Position numbers and translations under genes: made by a program. The notes under the pieces were generated by a model, which was not told where the DNA came from, did not search any database, and saw only the letters and a program-made list of their open reading frames with translations. Positions 18,067 to 26,104 of a stretch of 64,000 nt of DNA are shown here, in pieces (the first letter of the stretch is position 1; every line of letters begins with the position of its first letter). The stretch is from Haloarcula rubra (GTDB taxonomy: Archaea; Halobacteriota; Halobacteria; Halobacteriales; Haloarculaceae): assembly GCF_019599465.1 (NCBI RefSeq), contig NZ_RKLR01000008.1, forward strand, positions 122,169 to 186,168. The letters are read 5' to 3'.

Positions 18067-19158
18067 TCAGGATACTCGACCCTGCTGCTGTGTACGGCCA
18101 ACTTCGTAATTTCCCTCCAGTAGCGTCTCGACGAACGGCGAACTGTCGAACAGTTCCTGAATGTGCAAGACGCCCGCTGGTTGTGACGATCCCACCAGTT
18201 CCGATGTAACTTGAACTGCAACGAGTGCCGTCGCGCGGGCCTGGTCTGGCCCACGAACCCATTGTTCGATGCGGCTGAGGCGACCGTTCTTCGAGCCGCG
18301 AACCGCCGTCTTGATGACCGATTCGTCGGAACCAACCGGAAGGGTGTCGGCCAGTTTCACGATAATGTTGACGCCGAGCATCGACACGACCGGCTGGAAC
18401 AGCCCAGTCCGACGTAACGCTGCCAGGTAGCGGGTGACAACACGAGAGTCGTAACAGAGTCGGCTTTCCACCGTGGGGATGTCCGTAGTCCGGGCGAGCA
18501 CCTGTTGATCCGCGAGATTCGCTCGATACGCCCGCCGTCGCCCCCACTCCGGAATCCTGACCATTCGCGGCTCCGTGAGACCAGTCACAGAAATTGATTG
18601 CTCGGAATTCTGCACTGAAAAGCGCCCGAACGCGTCTTCGACGGTCCATTTGATCGTATCCGGGCCGAATGCTTCGCCGAGACCGAGGAGCAACGTGATG
18701 TCGGCCCTGTCGACGGTATCGAGTTCGGCAGCCGCATCGGAAACAAACAGGTTTGTCATTCCTGGGGACAGACCCACGCTGAGGACAGCTGTAGATCCGT
18801 TCTTACGGGCGATGCCATCGGCTGTTTCGATGTCTCGGAGAAGTGAATCGTCCGGTGAGATGTCGACGTAGTCGATACCGCGCTCGAAACAAGATCTGGC
18901 GAACGTGGCGTCCGCTGCATCGAGACACATGACGACCGTTCCGACGCCAGCGAGGGACTCATCGAATGACTCCTCGTTCACGTCGAGCGTACGAGCATTC
19001 ACTCCTGCAATAGTGTCGGCGAAGCGATGTGCCTTTTCGGGGGAACGGCCAGCCGCAATAACCTCTTCTGACACGCTATTGGCCAATTCATTACAGACCG
19101 TGCGGCCGATGGTCCCGTATCCGCCGACAACGAGAATCGCGTCACCGGTAGCAGTCAT
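18067..19158 (-). CDS. Saccharopine dehydrogenase-like NAD(P)-binding protein
   Basis: 363 residues. The N-terminus is a Rossmann fold with the dinucleotide motif VGGYGTIGRTV (11-21), followed by DVNEESFDESLAG and ERGIDYVDIS, which are typical of the saccharopine dehydrogenase/homospermidine synthase superfamily. The C-terminal half is the catalytic and dimer region of that family. The substrate is unknown; haloarchaea use such proteins as enoyl-reductase-like or carotenoid/lipid enzymes. The stop at 18067 is followed in another frame by a protein-like tail (YPEVTVEVAPPEQVLDLIIE) to about 17991, so the C-terminus may have shifted frame. A HTH_10 regulator is encoded just upstream. Confidence 0.75.
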   Translation of the reverse strand: MTATGDAILVVGGYGTIGRTVCNELANSVSEEVIAAGRSPEKAHRFADTIAGVNARTLDVNEESFDESLAGVGTVVMCLDAADATFARSCFERGIDYVDISPDDSLLRDIETADGIARKNGSTAVLSVGLSPGMTNLFVSDAAAELDTVDRADITLLLGLGEAFGPDTIKWTVEDAFGRFSVQNSEQSISVTGLTEPRMVRIPEWGRRRAYRANLADQQVLARTTDIPTVESRLCYDSRVVTRYLAALRRTGLFQPVVSMLGVNIIVKLADTLPVGSDESVIKTAVRGSKNGRLSRIEQWVRGPDQARATALVAVQVTSELVGSSQPAGVLHIQELFDSSPFVETLLEGNYEVGRTQQQGRVS

Positions 19159-19226
19159 ACTCCCAATTTAGGACGGTTGCTAGTAGCTTTAATCCCGAGT
19201 ATTCTTGGAGTATATATAAAATCTAC

Positions 19227-19934
19227 TTAGTCACCGAGATACTGGAGCAGGAATTTTGATTCGATGCGCTGGAGCTGTTCAGAGATCGTCGCCGGGGACC
19301 GATAGACTTCGGTAGCGATCTGTTCGTGCGTCGTTTCCCGTGGGACTTCGTAATACCCGACCTCGACGGCAACCTCGAACACGGTCTGTTGCCGATCAGT
19401 CAACAGGCCCGATAGCCCAGGCCGTTCGGGGACGTATTCCCCGACTTGTTCGGGATGCAATTCGATTCCGTGGGGCACCTCTGCAGAGATAGCAGTAATC
19501 GCGGACTCGGTGCCAGCCACTGTGAGTCGAATGCCACGCTTGCCATAGTTGTCTGTGTACTCTATCGGTGGCACGACGATGAGTGAGTATGCGGCGAGGA
19601 CATCGAACATGCTCGTCATTGACGGCGACGGCTGGTACTCAAGATACACCAGTCCAGTTTCTTGTGTAATTTCGAACTCTAGCACTGTCGCTTCTTCCGA
19701 GAGTTCGCCAGCGGTATTATCGATTGTCTCCGATGTCTCCTCTAATCGCTCAACTGCAGCGATTTTATGAACCGTCTCAGTCTTGCAGATATCACTAGCG
19801 AGCAGCTCACGATTGTTACTAAAGGGTCTGCGACCGGCTGAGGCGGTACTTTCTCTGCACGGAAAGCAGATCCAGGGATGATCCACAGGGTTGGCTCTGT
19901 ACTCCCGAACTCCGAAGTAATCAACTTCCCACAA
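19227..19934 (-). CDS. Bat-type (HTH_10) transcriptional regulator
   Basis: 235 residues as drawn. The C-terminal 60 residues are a clear bacterio-opsin activator HTH_10 domain (LLTDRQQTVFEVAVEVGYYE, then TTHEQIATEVYRSPATISEQ). Residues 80-170 form the beta-rich sensor part of the family. The first 50 residues look unlike family members and contain Trp- and Cys-rich stretches, so the true start may be a later GTG or TTG codon. It is followed on the same strand by the saccharopine dehydrogenase-like gene, a plausible target. Confidence 0.75.
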   Translation of the reverse strand: MWEVDYFGVREYRANPVDHPWICFPCRESTASAGRRPFSNNRELLASDICKTETVHKIAAVERLEETSETIDNTAGELSEEATVLEFEITQETGLVYLEYQPSPSMTSMFDVLAAYSLIVVPPIEYTDNYGKRGIRLTVAGTESAITAISAEVPHGIELHPEQVGEYVPERPGLSGLLTDRQQTVFEVAVEVGYYEVPRETTHEQIATEVYRSPATISEQLQRIESKFLLQYLGD

Positions 19935-20018
19935 CTTCGGAGGATGGATTTGATGCGTGCCTTCTATTCAAAATATCTAGAACTGAATCAAAAATTGGAG
20001 GGGTAAGTTCTCTCCTAT

Positions 20019-20807
20019 TCAGAGGCGGCCTCGGAGGAAGACCGGCTCGGCGTCCTGTTTCGCGCGTTCATACTGGTCTGTCGCCCAGTCGAGCGCGTCG
20101 TCGGTATCGTTCACCAAGATGCCACCCAGCCCTTGCTCGGTGAAGACAACGATTCCAACCTCGTCCGCATCCGCAATCCAGAGCCCGAACGAAAACGGGA
20201 TCGACGCTCGATACAGACGCACGTTCCCGTCGCTCATCAGCTCGTTTGTGAGCGTTGGAAACGCTACATAGACCTGTTCAAACACCTTGGCTGGCAGGAC
20301 CATCTCCAGCGTGTAGTTGTCGCCGATCCGTACGCAGTCGTAGAACTCCTCGGCGAAGCCAGTAACGACGACTGGAGTAGCGGCGCACACCTCTGTTGCG
20401 TGCTCAACCGACTCGAGAAGCGTCTGTATGACTGCATCCGGCATCGCTGGGTCAGCCTCGTACACGTCAGCGTCGTCGAGGAACGCACAGCCAACCGAAC
20501 CGTCGACCGGGAGGTTGTTGAGGAGTGGGGCTGCTTCGGCGAGTGTGGTGAGATGGTCACGATACGTTTCCTGCGCTCGGTAGCTACACCAGCCAAGCAA
20601 TGTGGGTGTCCAGACTCCATCTTCGTATCGAGCGAGATTCGCATCAGCGAGGTCGCGGAGGGCACGGTCCAGCGTCGACCGCGAGGAGGCTACCGCGCTT
20701 TCTAAATCGCGTTTCGAGCGAGGCTGCTCGATGAGGGCGCGGAGGTATGAGCGTCGCTCGGTGAGGACGGTGGCGAGGTCGAGATCGCCACCGGATGGGC
20801 GGGGCAT
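20019..20807 (-). CDS. Winged-helix regulator with FilR1-type sensor domain
   Basis: 262 residues. Residues 10-75 form a winged helix-turn-helix (RDLESAVASSRSTLDRALRD). The C-terminal 150 residues (TPVVVTGFAEEFYDCV, then LPAKVFEQVY and FSFGLWIADADEVGIVVFTE) match the sensor region of the FilR1/DUF1724 type described first in methanogen regulators. The ligand is unknown. It is divergent from the Tat-exported protein gene at 21042, with a G-rich 234-base gap between them, so it may regulate that gene. Confidence 0.8.
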   Translation of the reverse strand: MPRPSGGDLDLATVLTERRSYLRALIEQPRSKRDLESAVASSRSTLDRALRDLADANLARYEDGVWTPTLLGWCSYRAQETYRDHLTTLAEAAPLLNNLPVDGSVGCAFLDDADVYEADPAMPDAVIQTLLESVEHATEVCAATPVVVTGFAEEFYDCVRIGDNYTLEMVLPAKVFEQVYVAFPTLTNELMSDGNVRLYRASIPFSFGLWIADADEVGIVVFTEQGLGGILVNDTDDALDWATDQYERAKQDAEPVFLRGRL

Positions 20808-20892
20808 ACATGCGTGTTACGAGTGGAGCATCTTTAATCTCGTCTCAAAGAGGATTAACTAAACACCAGCCGATGTGGGTGACATCCATGGC

Positions 20893-20965
20893 GTGGGGGA
20901 GGGTCTCACCTCGTGGGGGGATGGGGGTATGGACTGGGGTGGGGGTAGCAACCAATGGGGAGAGG
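20893..20965 (+). other. Strand-biased G-run tract, candidate G-quadruplex
   Basis: Between divergent genes the plus strand carries G-runs of 5, 3, 6, 5, 4, 5 and 4 bases within about 70 bases, with almost no C-runs. The densest part is GGGGGGATGGGGGTATGG followed by ACTGGGGTGGGGG. Four-run spacing is short enough for an intramolecular quadruplex in DNA, or in the transcript of the plus-strand gene if its start lies upstream. Confidence 0.45.
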
Positions 20966-21041
20966 CTCCCTCGCATGAAAAATTCATCAGTCGGTGAGAT
21001 GAATACAATTGCCGAGTACGTGGCGGATGTGGTGTATCCAC

Positions 21042-22007
21042 ATGCCAGATGACCAATACAGGCAAACAATTAGTCGACGAACCGCCTTAAAACAACTTGG
21101 TGCCGCTGGTATACTTGGAGGAGTAGGGTTTTCGAGCGTAGGCTCTGCTCAAGCATCTTCTGGAAAGGGGCCAGTCCGTGCTCGCGGAAATATACTTAAC
21201 GAATATACATTTAATCAGGATACGATTGTTCACGAAGAGTGGTATATCAGCTCCAATCTCGAGGAGCGGTACGGTTCCCGTCGTATCCGTTTTGAACATC
21301 TAGAGATGGACCGAAACCAGCTCGAAGAGGCAACCGGACATGAGTTTCCCGATGAAGGAAAACGAGTCTACCGGTCAGAGCTTGACAAACTCGTCGGAAC
21401 TGAAGACGAATGGAGGGAACACTATCAAAAACAACTGGCAGCAGAAATAGGAGAAGAGGCCAGCATTCGGTCGAAGTCTGAGTATACAGGCCCCATCTGG
21501 GAATACAAAAAGAGTGGCAGCGGGCAATACACGAAGTCGGCACCAATCAATGTTGTCTGGGAAACCCCCTACAACTCATTCATTGATGTCTACAACGAGA
21601 TGAAATCATCCTCTAGGTGGAATGATCCGGGAATCTGTGCGGAAGATCGATACATCCACTATGTTGACCTGTATAATAGCTATTTTATTAAACAAGACGC
21701 GCAGGTCAGCACACAGAATTTCTGTGGGGATCAACAGGATCACGTCCGTATGTGGCAACATCGTTCCAATTTTGGAGGATCTGATGGGCAATTTGAAATT
21801 GGTTCAATCCACCACGACCCATACGGTCACGGATATGGCTGCGATATCTACGGAACGTTTACCTTTGATCCGCCTGAGAGTCGGCTAAAGGATTGGTGGC
21901 GAAATAACACTCTCGCCACGGTCGGGAGAGTTAACCTCGATAACGCTCGAAGCTGGAGCGGATGTAAGGATTCTAACGATAGGTACGCTGGCTATATCAA
22001 CTGGTAG
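21042..22007 (+). CDS. Tat-exported protein of unknown function
   Basis: 321 residues from the ATG at 21042, chosen because the Tat motif (ISRRTALKQLG) then sits at residues 9-19. There is no lipobox, so the mature protein is probably free outside the cell. The mature part is rich in Trp, Tyr, Asn and Ser with several Cys (ICAED, NFCGD, YGCDIY, SGCKDS) that may form disulfides. It ends YINW. I do not recognise the family. The fragment at 22677-22784 encodes the last 35 or so residues of a paralogue, so this was a local gene pair. Composition is A+T-richer than the neighbours. Confidence 0.75.
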   Translation: MPDDQYRQTISRRTALKQLGAAGILGGVGFSSVGSAQASSGKGPVRARGNILNEYTFNQDTIVHEEWYISSNLEERYGSRRIRFEHLEMDRNQLEEATGHEFPDEGKRVYRSELDKLVGTEDEWREHYQKQLAAEIGEEASIRSKSEYTGPIWEYKKSGSGQYTKSAPINVVWETPYNSFIDVYNEMKSSSRWNDPGICAEDRYIHYVDLYNSYFIKQDAQVSTQNFCGDQQDHVRMWQHRSNFGGSDGQFEIGSIHHDPYGHGYGCDIYGTFTFDPPESRLKDWWRNNTLATVGRVNLDNARSWSGCKDSNDRYAGYINW

Positions 22008-22052
22008 GCTCGAAAGCCATATTTATTTGTAAAACAAATCAATAACCGAGTT

Positions 22053-22502
22053 ATGTCCACAGAAGAGTCCCCCGCCGACCCGATGCGACGGATGCTTACG
22101 CTGGCAGGTGGTATGGGTGTTTTAATGTTTATTGTATCAATTAGCGCGGCGATTGTTAACAGAAGCTCATATGCGTCCTCATTATCTGGACCTACCGAAC
22201 TCCTTGTACCCCTTATTGTCGTCGGGTTAGTCGTGCTTGCGCTTGTCAGCGCAGGAATTAACGCATATCTTGGTGGTAATCTCTTCGTGAGTGTCACACT
22301 TGTGTTTTCTGTACTCCTTGGGTTTGCTCTCGCCACCGAAGTACAAACCTTGATGGGCATCAGGCCGTACACTGATTCGCCTGCCGTGCCCGTCTTTTTG
22401 ACTTATGTCGTAATCACACTCATGGCCGGTGTAATGGCGTGGCTCGTTGGTACTGGGGCACGACGTATATTCCAACATTCAAGTGTAACAGTTGCCCGCT
22501 AA
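22053..22502 (+). CDS. Four-helix membrane protein of unknown function
   Basis: 149 residues with four predicted membrane helices (about 18-35, 50-68, 76-94 and 111-133) and short polar ends. It follows the Tat-exported protein by 45 bases on the same strand and is cut off from the next genes by a MITE-like repeat starting nine bases after its stop. No motif is recognised. The membrane protein at 23016 has a similar layout and may be its partner or paralogue. Confidence 0.6.
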   Translation: MSTEESPADPMRRMLTLAGGMGVLMFIVSISAAIVNRSSYASSLSGPTELLVPLIVVGLVVLALVSAGINAYLGGNLFVSVTLVFSVLLGFALATEVQTLMGIRPYTDSPAVPVFLTYVVITLMAGVMAWLVGTGARRIFQHSSVTVAR

Positions 22503-22511
22503 TCCCTACAC

Positions 22512-22676
22512 CGTTCAGGTTCGGCTACGCTTCCTTCTCCCGTGAACAGCGATACGGAGTCGTTGAGAATACTGGATACGAGACTCATCTCGGATCCGAA
22601 CTCGAACGGGAATTGGAGCGGATTCAGCCGATGACATCGCCGTCTGCCGATTCGTGTTCTCAACCGAACACGGATG
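22512..22676 (-). mobile_element. Degenerate MITE, related to the copy at 22788-22957
   Basis: Its right end (CAACCGAACACGGATG at 22661-22676) is the reverse complement of the terminal repeat of the element at 22788. Inside, the two share similar blocks at corresponding distances (for example GGATTCAG, TCGC-GTCT, CGATTC and the stretch around 22560-22600) in inverted orientation. The left end has decayed (CGTTCAGGTTCGGCTACG). No target duplication is visible. Confidence 0.6.
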
Positions 22677-22784
22677 GTCGAACAACACTAACGCGACGTC
22701 GAAAGTATCAATCTCAACAACACAGAAGACTGGAATCAGTGTAAGCAGGCAAACGATGACTACGCAGCTTGCGTGAACTGGTAA
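22677..22784 (+). pseudogene. C-terminal fragment of a paralogue of the Tat-exported protein at 21042
   Basis: The plus strand encodes VESINLNNTEDWNQCKQAND followed by DYAACVNW and a TAA stop at 22782-22784. This aligns with the last residues of the 21042-22007 protein (RVNLDNARSWSGCKDSNDRY then AGYINW). Just upstream, WSNNTNAT in another frame aligns with WRNNTLAT, so there is also a one-base frameshift. The fragment is trapped between two MITEs. Confidence 0.7.
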
Positions 22785-22787
22785 GTG

Positions 22788-22957
22788 CATCCGTGTTCGG
22801 TTAAGAATATGAATCGATAGACAGCGACGATTTGGTCTGAATCCAGCCAGGGTGGCCTCCAAAATCGGAATCCCCCGAGCTGTGCCTCGAAATCAGCGTT
22901 CTCGACAGCGTTGTATCGGCCGTCGACGGGATGAGGGACCGTAACCGAACACAAATG
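22788..22957 (+). mobile_element. MITE, 170 bp, with terminal inverted repeats and a 10-bp target duplication
   Basis: The left end CATCCGTGTTCGGTTA and right end TAACCGAACACAAATG are inverted repeats with two mismatches. The element is flanked by the perfect direct repeat CTGGTAAGTG (22778-22787 and 22958-22967), which includes the last codon and stop of the disrupted gene fragment. No transposase is inside. Ends beginning CAT and a 10-bp duplication suggest mobilisation by an ISH8-group IS4 transposase; that is inference from memory of the group. Confidence 0.8.
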
Positions 22958-23015
22958 CTGGTAAGTGTAATAAGGAAGCAATCTTTTGACACGAGCGAGC
23001 TTAACAACACAAACG

Positions 23016-23492
23016 ATGATTGATCCCATTAGTCATGCCCGTGTTGGTAGATGGGACACGACCACGAACCGATACCTCAAGTACGCCGGAGGGCTGTTCG
23101 TCCTCGCGTTACTCAGCATCCCAGCAAGCCTCGCCGTCGCTGGTGGATTAAAATCAACCCAGCCTGAGGTCGCCGACGCAATTGCTATTGGCGGCGGTGG
23201 GGGCTTAATGACGTTGTCGCTCGGAATGGCGATACTCGCTGCATACCGCCACGGGGGATACCTCTCAAGCGTCGCTCTTTCGCTGGCTGTTCCTCTTGCT
23301 GTGGCCATCCTCTATATTGTTGCTGGGGCGATGGATCAGCTCGTCGCTGATATTCAGCTCTGGATCGTTATCGCCTTCCTCATCGGTGGAGCAGTACTTC
23401 TGGGAACACTCACGTTCGCGATTGGAACATCATTCCGTGCGATCGGCTCTGGTGAATCACTAGACGGCGTCGGAATCGACCGTCAGAACTAG
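23016..23492 (+). CDS. Four-helix membrane protein of unknown function
   Basis: 158 residues from the ATG at 23016; an upstream TTG frame is less likely. Four hydrophobic segments (about 21-42, 53-74, 83-103 and 113-138) include a GGGGG run. There is no recognised motif. It lies between a MITE and an IS5-type transposase, so its original neighbours are lost. The gene itself appears intact and ends GIDRQN about 30 bases before the transposase start. Confidence 0.6.
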   Translation: MIDPISHARVGRWDTTTNRYLKYAGGLFVLALLSIPASLAVAGGLKSTQPEVADAIAIGGGGGLMTLSLGMAILAAYRHGGYLSSVALSLAVPLAVAILYIVAGAMDQLVADIQLWIVIAFLIGGAVLLGTLTFAIGTSFRAIGSGESLDGVGIDRQN

Positions 23493-23522
23493 GGAGTTGA
23501 AGCGGGAAATCGGCGATGATTC

Positions 23523-24350
23523 ATGTCGAAGATCTCCCGCTTCACGCAGAAAGCGGTCACGTTAGCTAAAAATGCTGTTGGTGGGCGAGGCGAAGTCGCC
23601 GCCCCCGAAGGGGGTGGCGGCTTCGCCGATTACGCGGTTGTGTCGCTGCACTGTCTGCGGGTGTACTTGGAGAAATCGTACCGGGAGACACTTGATCTGC
23701 TGAGCGAGATGCCACAAATTTTGGCCGAGATCGGCCTCGTCGAGGCCGATCTCCCAGATCACTCGACGTTAGTAAAGGCGTTTGACAGACTCAAGACGGC
23801 GCTGTGGCGAGTGCTGCTCCGACTCTCGTCGGAGCTGCACGACCCGAGCGGTCACGCCGCAATCGACGCGACGTTTTTCGACCGCGAAACCGCCAGCAAA
23901 CACTACTGTCGCCGGACGAATTACCGCGTTCAGACGCTCAAAACGACCGCGCTGGTTGACACAGAAACGCAAGCGATTTTGGACGTTCACTGCTCGACCG
24001 GGAAACCGCACGACACGCAGCTCGGCTGGCAGGTCGCCCGCCGCAACGCGGGCGACCTGACCAGCCTCGCCGCCGACAAGGGCTACGACTGGATGGAATT
24101 ACGCGAAAAACTCAGGGAGGAGGGCGTGAGACCACTGATCAAGCATCGGATCTTCCGGCCCATCGACCACGCGCATAACGCGCGGGTCGATGGGCCTCGT
24201 TACCGCCAGCGATCGATGTGTGAGACCGTCTTCTCGACGATCAAACGCACGCTCGGCGACGCCGTGCGTGCGCGAGCGTGGTTTCGTGAGTTCCGAGAAA
24301 TCGTCGTGAAATGTATCGTTCACAACATCAAGCGAGCCGTCACACCGTGA
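23523..24350 (+). CDS. IS5-family (ISH1-like) DDE transposase
   Basis: 275 residues. The catalytic triad is visible as Asp115 (AAIDATFFD), Asp185 (AADKGYDW) and Glu234 (SMCETVFSTIKR), the last in the Y/S-x2-E-x-K/R-type motif of the IS5 group. Length and motifs match haloarchaeal ISH1-like elements. The ends appear to be near 23497 (GGAGTTGAAGCG) and 24362 (GGTTGATTT on the minus strand). The terminal repeats are short and I cannot fix them or a target duplication. The gene looks intact, so the element may be active. Confidence 0.9.
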   Translation: MSKISRFTQKAVTLAKNAVGGRGEVAAPEGGGGFADYAVVSLHCLRVYLEKSYRETLDLLSEMPQILAEIGLVEADLPDHSTLVKAFDRLKTALWRVLLRLSSELHDPSGHAAIDATFFDRETASKHYCRRTNYRVQTLKTTALVDTETQAILDVHCSTGKPHDTQLGWQVARRNAGDLTSLAADKGYDWMELREKLREEGVRPLIKHRIFRPIDHAHNARVDGPRYRQRSMCETVFSTIKRTLGDAVRARAWFREFREIVVKCIVHNIKRAVTP

Positions 24351-24352
24351 AA

Positions 24353-26095
24353 TCAACCGCTGTATGGCGATTCACCAGAGCCCTGTTTTTCGATAACGAC
24401 GTCCTCGAGCACGAGCACGTCAAGCCCCATCCCGAAGAAGTCCTTGAGCGCCTCGGTTGGAGTGTTCACGATCGGCTCCCCGTGGTCGTTAAACGACGTG
24501 TTCAACACCACAGGAACTCCGGTGAGGCTCTCGAATTCTGAGATCAATCGATAGTATCGCGGATGTTGATCCTCGCGAACAGTCTGTGGGCGGGTCGTAT
24601 GATCGGCCGGGTGGAGCACTGCAGCTATCTCCTTCTGTTTCTCCTCTCTAACATCGAATGTGTCGATCATAAATGGTGACGCCGTCGCATCAACAAAATA
24701 CTCGTCGACTGCCTTCTCCAACATCGAGGGGGCGAATGGTCGCCATCCCTCACGATGCTTGACGAAGCGATTCACCCGATCACGAGAGTCGACCGATCGG
24801 GGATCCGCGAGGATACTTCGACCTCCCAGGGCACGGGGCCCCAATTCGAGTCGACCCTGGAACCAGCCGACGAGTGCCCCATCTGCGAGTCGTTCAGCTG
24901 TATATCGCTCGAGATCGAGCGGTTGCGAGAAATCAATCTTGTTCGTTTCCAGTAGGTCTACGATCTCATCGGTGGTGTACTCGGGTCCGAGGTACACTGT
25001 GGTCATCTCTGGCACGTCTCGGGGGTTTTGCTCCAGCCACCCTGCACCGAGCGGTAACCCGGCGTCGTGTGCGACTGGTTGGATAAAGACGTTCTCGACG
25101 GCTTCTGACTCTCGAATTTGCTTGTTCAGTTTGCAGTTGAGCATCACACCACCAGCAAGCGCCACATTGGACGTCCCGAGGTGGTCAGTGTAGGTCTCGA
25201 CGATATCCAGCACGGTTTCTTCGAGTAGTTTCTGCGCAGTGTAGGCGAAATCCTTCTCCCACTGATCGAAATCGCCGGGCGTCTCGTTCCGCGGCCGATC
25301 GAACAGTTCCTCTAGTCGTCCCACTCCGTATCCCGCGCCCCAGCGCTGTGTCAACGAGGTAACGTCGTATTCACACCCCGTTTCGATGACCTCACGAAGA
25401 ACGGACTCGATCTCTGGATTCTCGTTGCCATAGGGGGCTAGTCCCATTACTTTGCCCTCACCGTTGAACATCCGATAACCGAGGTACTCCGTAACGACGG
25501 CGTAGAACAACCCTAGGCTATTCGGGTGGTCGTACGTCCGGATCCGTTCGAGTCCAGATTCGTCACCACGCCAGACAACGGTTGCATCGTATTCGCCCTT
25601 CGCGTCGATGGTGAGGACGAGGGCTTCGTCGAATCCCGACGGCTGGAACGCACTCGCGGCGTGACACGCGTGGTGCGGGCGTGTTTCAACGGGGGGGATA
25701 GGTGTGCCGATCGTCCGCAATCGGTTCTCGATCTGTTTAGTGGGGAAGAACTGCGCCTGTAATTGGGATTTGACTGTCCACTCGAGATGGCTCAACTTCG
25801 GGCCGAGACCGTCAAGACGAACCGTATCAAGCAGGTAGTGGTCCAAAATTTCCGACTGAAGCGACGGATCGTATGGGAGGAGTATCCGTGAGAGGTCACT
25901 CAGTTCGAGGTTACGGTAGTCAAGACAGGCCCGAATGGCCTCTTCTGGAAATGTGTTCGGGGCGTGCTTGTCTCGGGTTAATCGCTCCTCTTCGATGGCG
26001 AAGATGAGGGTCCCATCTTCGAAGAGGGCAGCGCTCGGGTCGTGTTGGCCGTACAACCCAATTGCGGGTTTGAACGAGAGTGTGTGCGTCGACAT
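24353..26095 (-). CDS. NodU/CmcH-family carbamoyltransferase
   Basis: 580 residues. The N-terminal actin-like ATPase/Kae1-type half has the metal and substrate His motif HHACHAASAF (about 141-150), LTIDAKGEYDA and GEGKVMGLAPYG. The C-terminal YrdC-like half includes LELGPRALGGRSILADPR and LNTSFNDHGEPIV. These enzymes transfer a carbamoyl group from carbamoyl phosphate through a carbamoyl-adenylate, usually onto a sugar or a natural product. In haloarchaea the target is probably a surface glycan or lipid. The last residues (SPYSG) are encoded within the presumed end of the IS5-type element, so the natural C-terminus may have been replaced by a few residues. Confidence 0.9.
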   Translation of the reverse strand: MSTHTLSFKPAIGLYGQHDPSAALFEDGTLIFAIEEERLTRDKHAPNTFPEEAIRACLDYRNLELSDLSRILLPYDPSLQSEILDHYLLDTVRLDGLGPKLSHLEWTVKSQLQAQFFPTKQIENRLRTIGTPIPPVETRPHHACHAASAFQPSGFDEALVLTIDAKGEYDATVVWRGDESGLERIRTYDHPNSLGLFYAVVTEYLGYRMFNGEGKVMGLAPYGNENPEIESVLREVIETGCEYDVTSLTQRWGAGYGVGRLEELFDRPRNETPGDFDQWEKDFAYTAQKLLEETVLDIVETYTDHLGTSNVALAGGVMLNCKLNKQIRESEAVENVFIQPVAHDAGLPLGAGWLEQNPRDVPEMTTVYLGPEYTTDEIVDLLETNKIDFSQPLDLERYTAERLADGALVGWFQGRLELGPRALGGRSILADPRSVDSRDRVNRFVKHREGWRPFAPSMLEKAVDEYFVDATASPFMIDTFDVREEKQKEIAAVLHPADHTTRPQTVREDQHPRYYRLISEFESLTGVPVVLNTSFNDHGEPIVNTPTEALKDFFGMGLDVLVLEDVVIEKQGSGESPYSG

Positions 26096-26104
26096 GGGAT
26101 TTGA

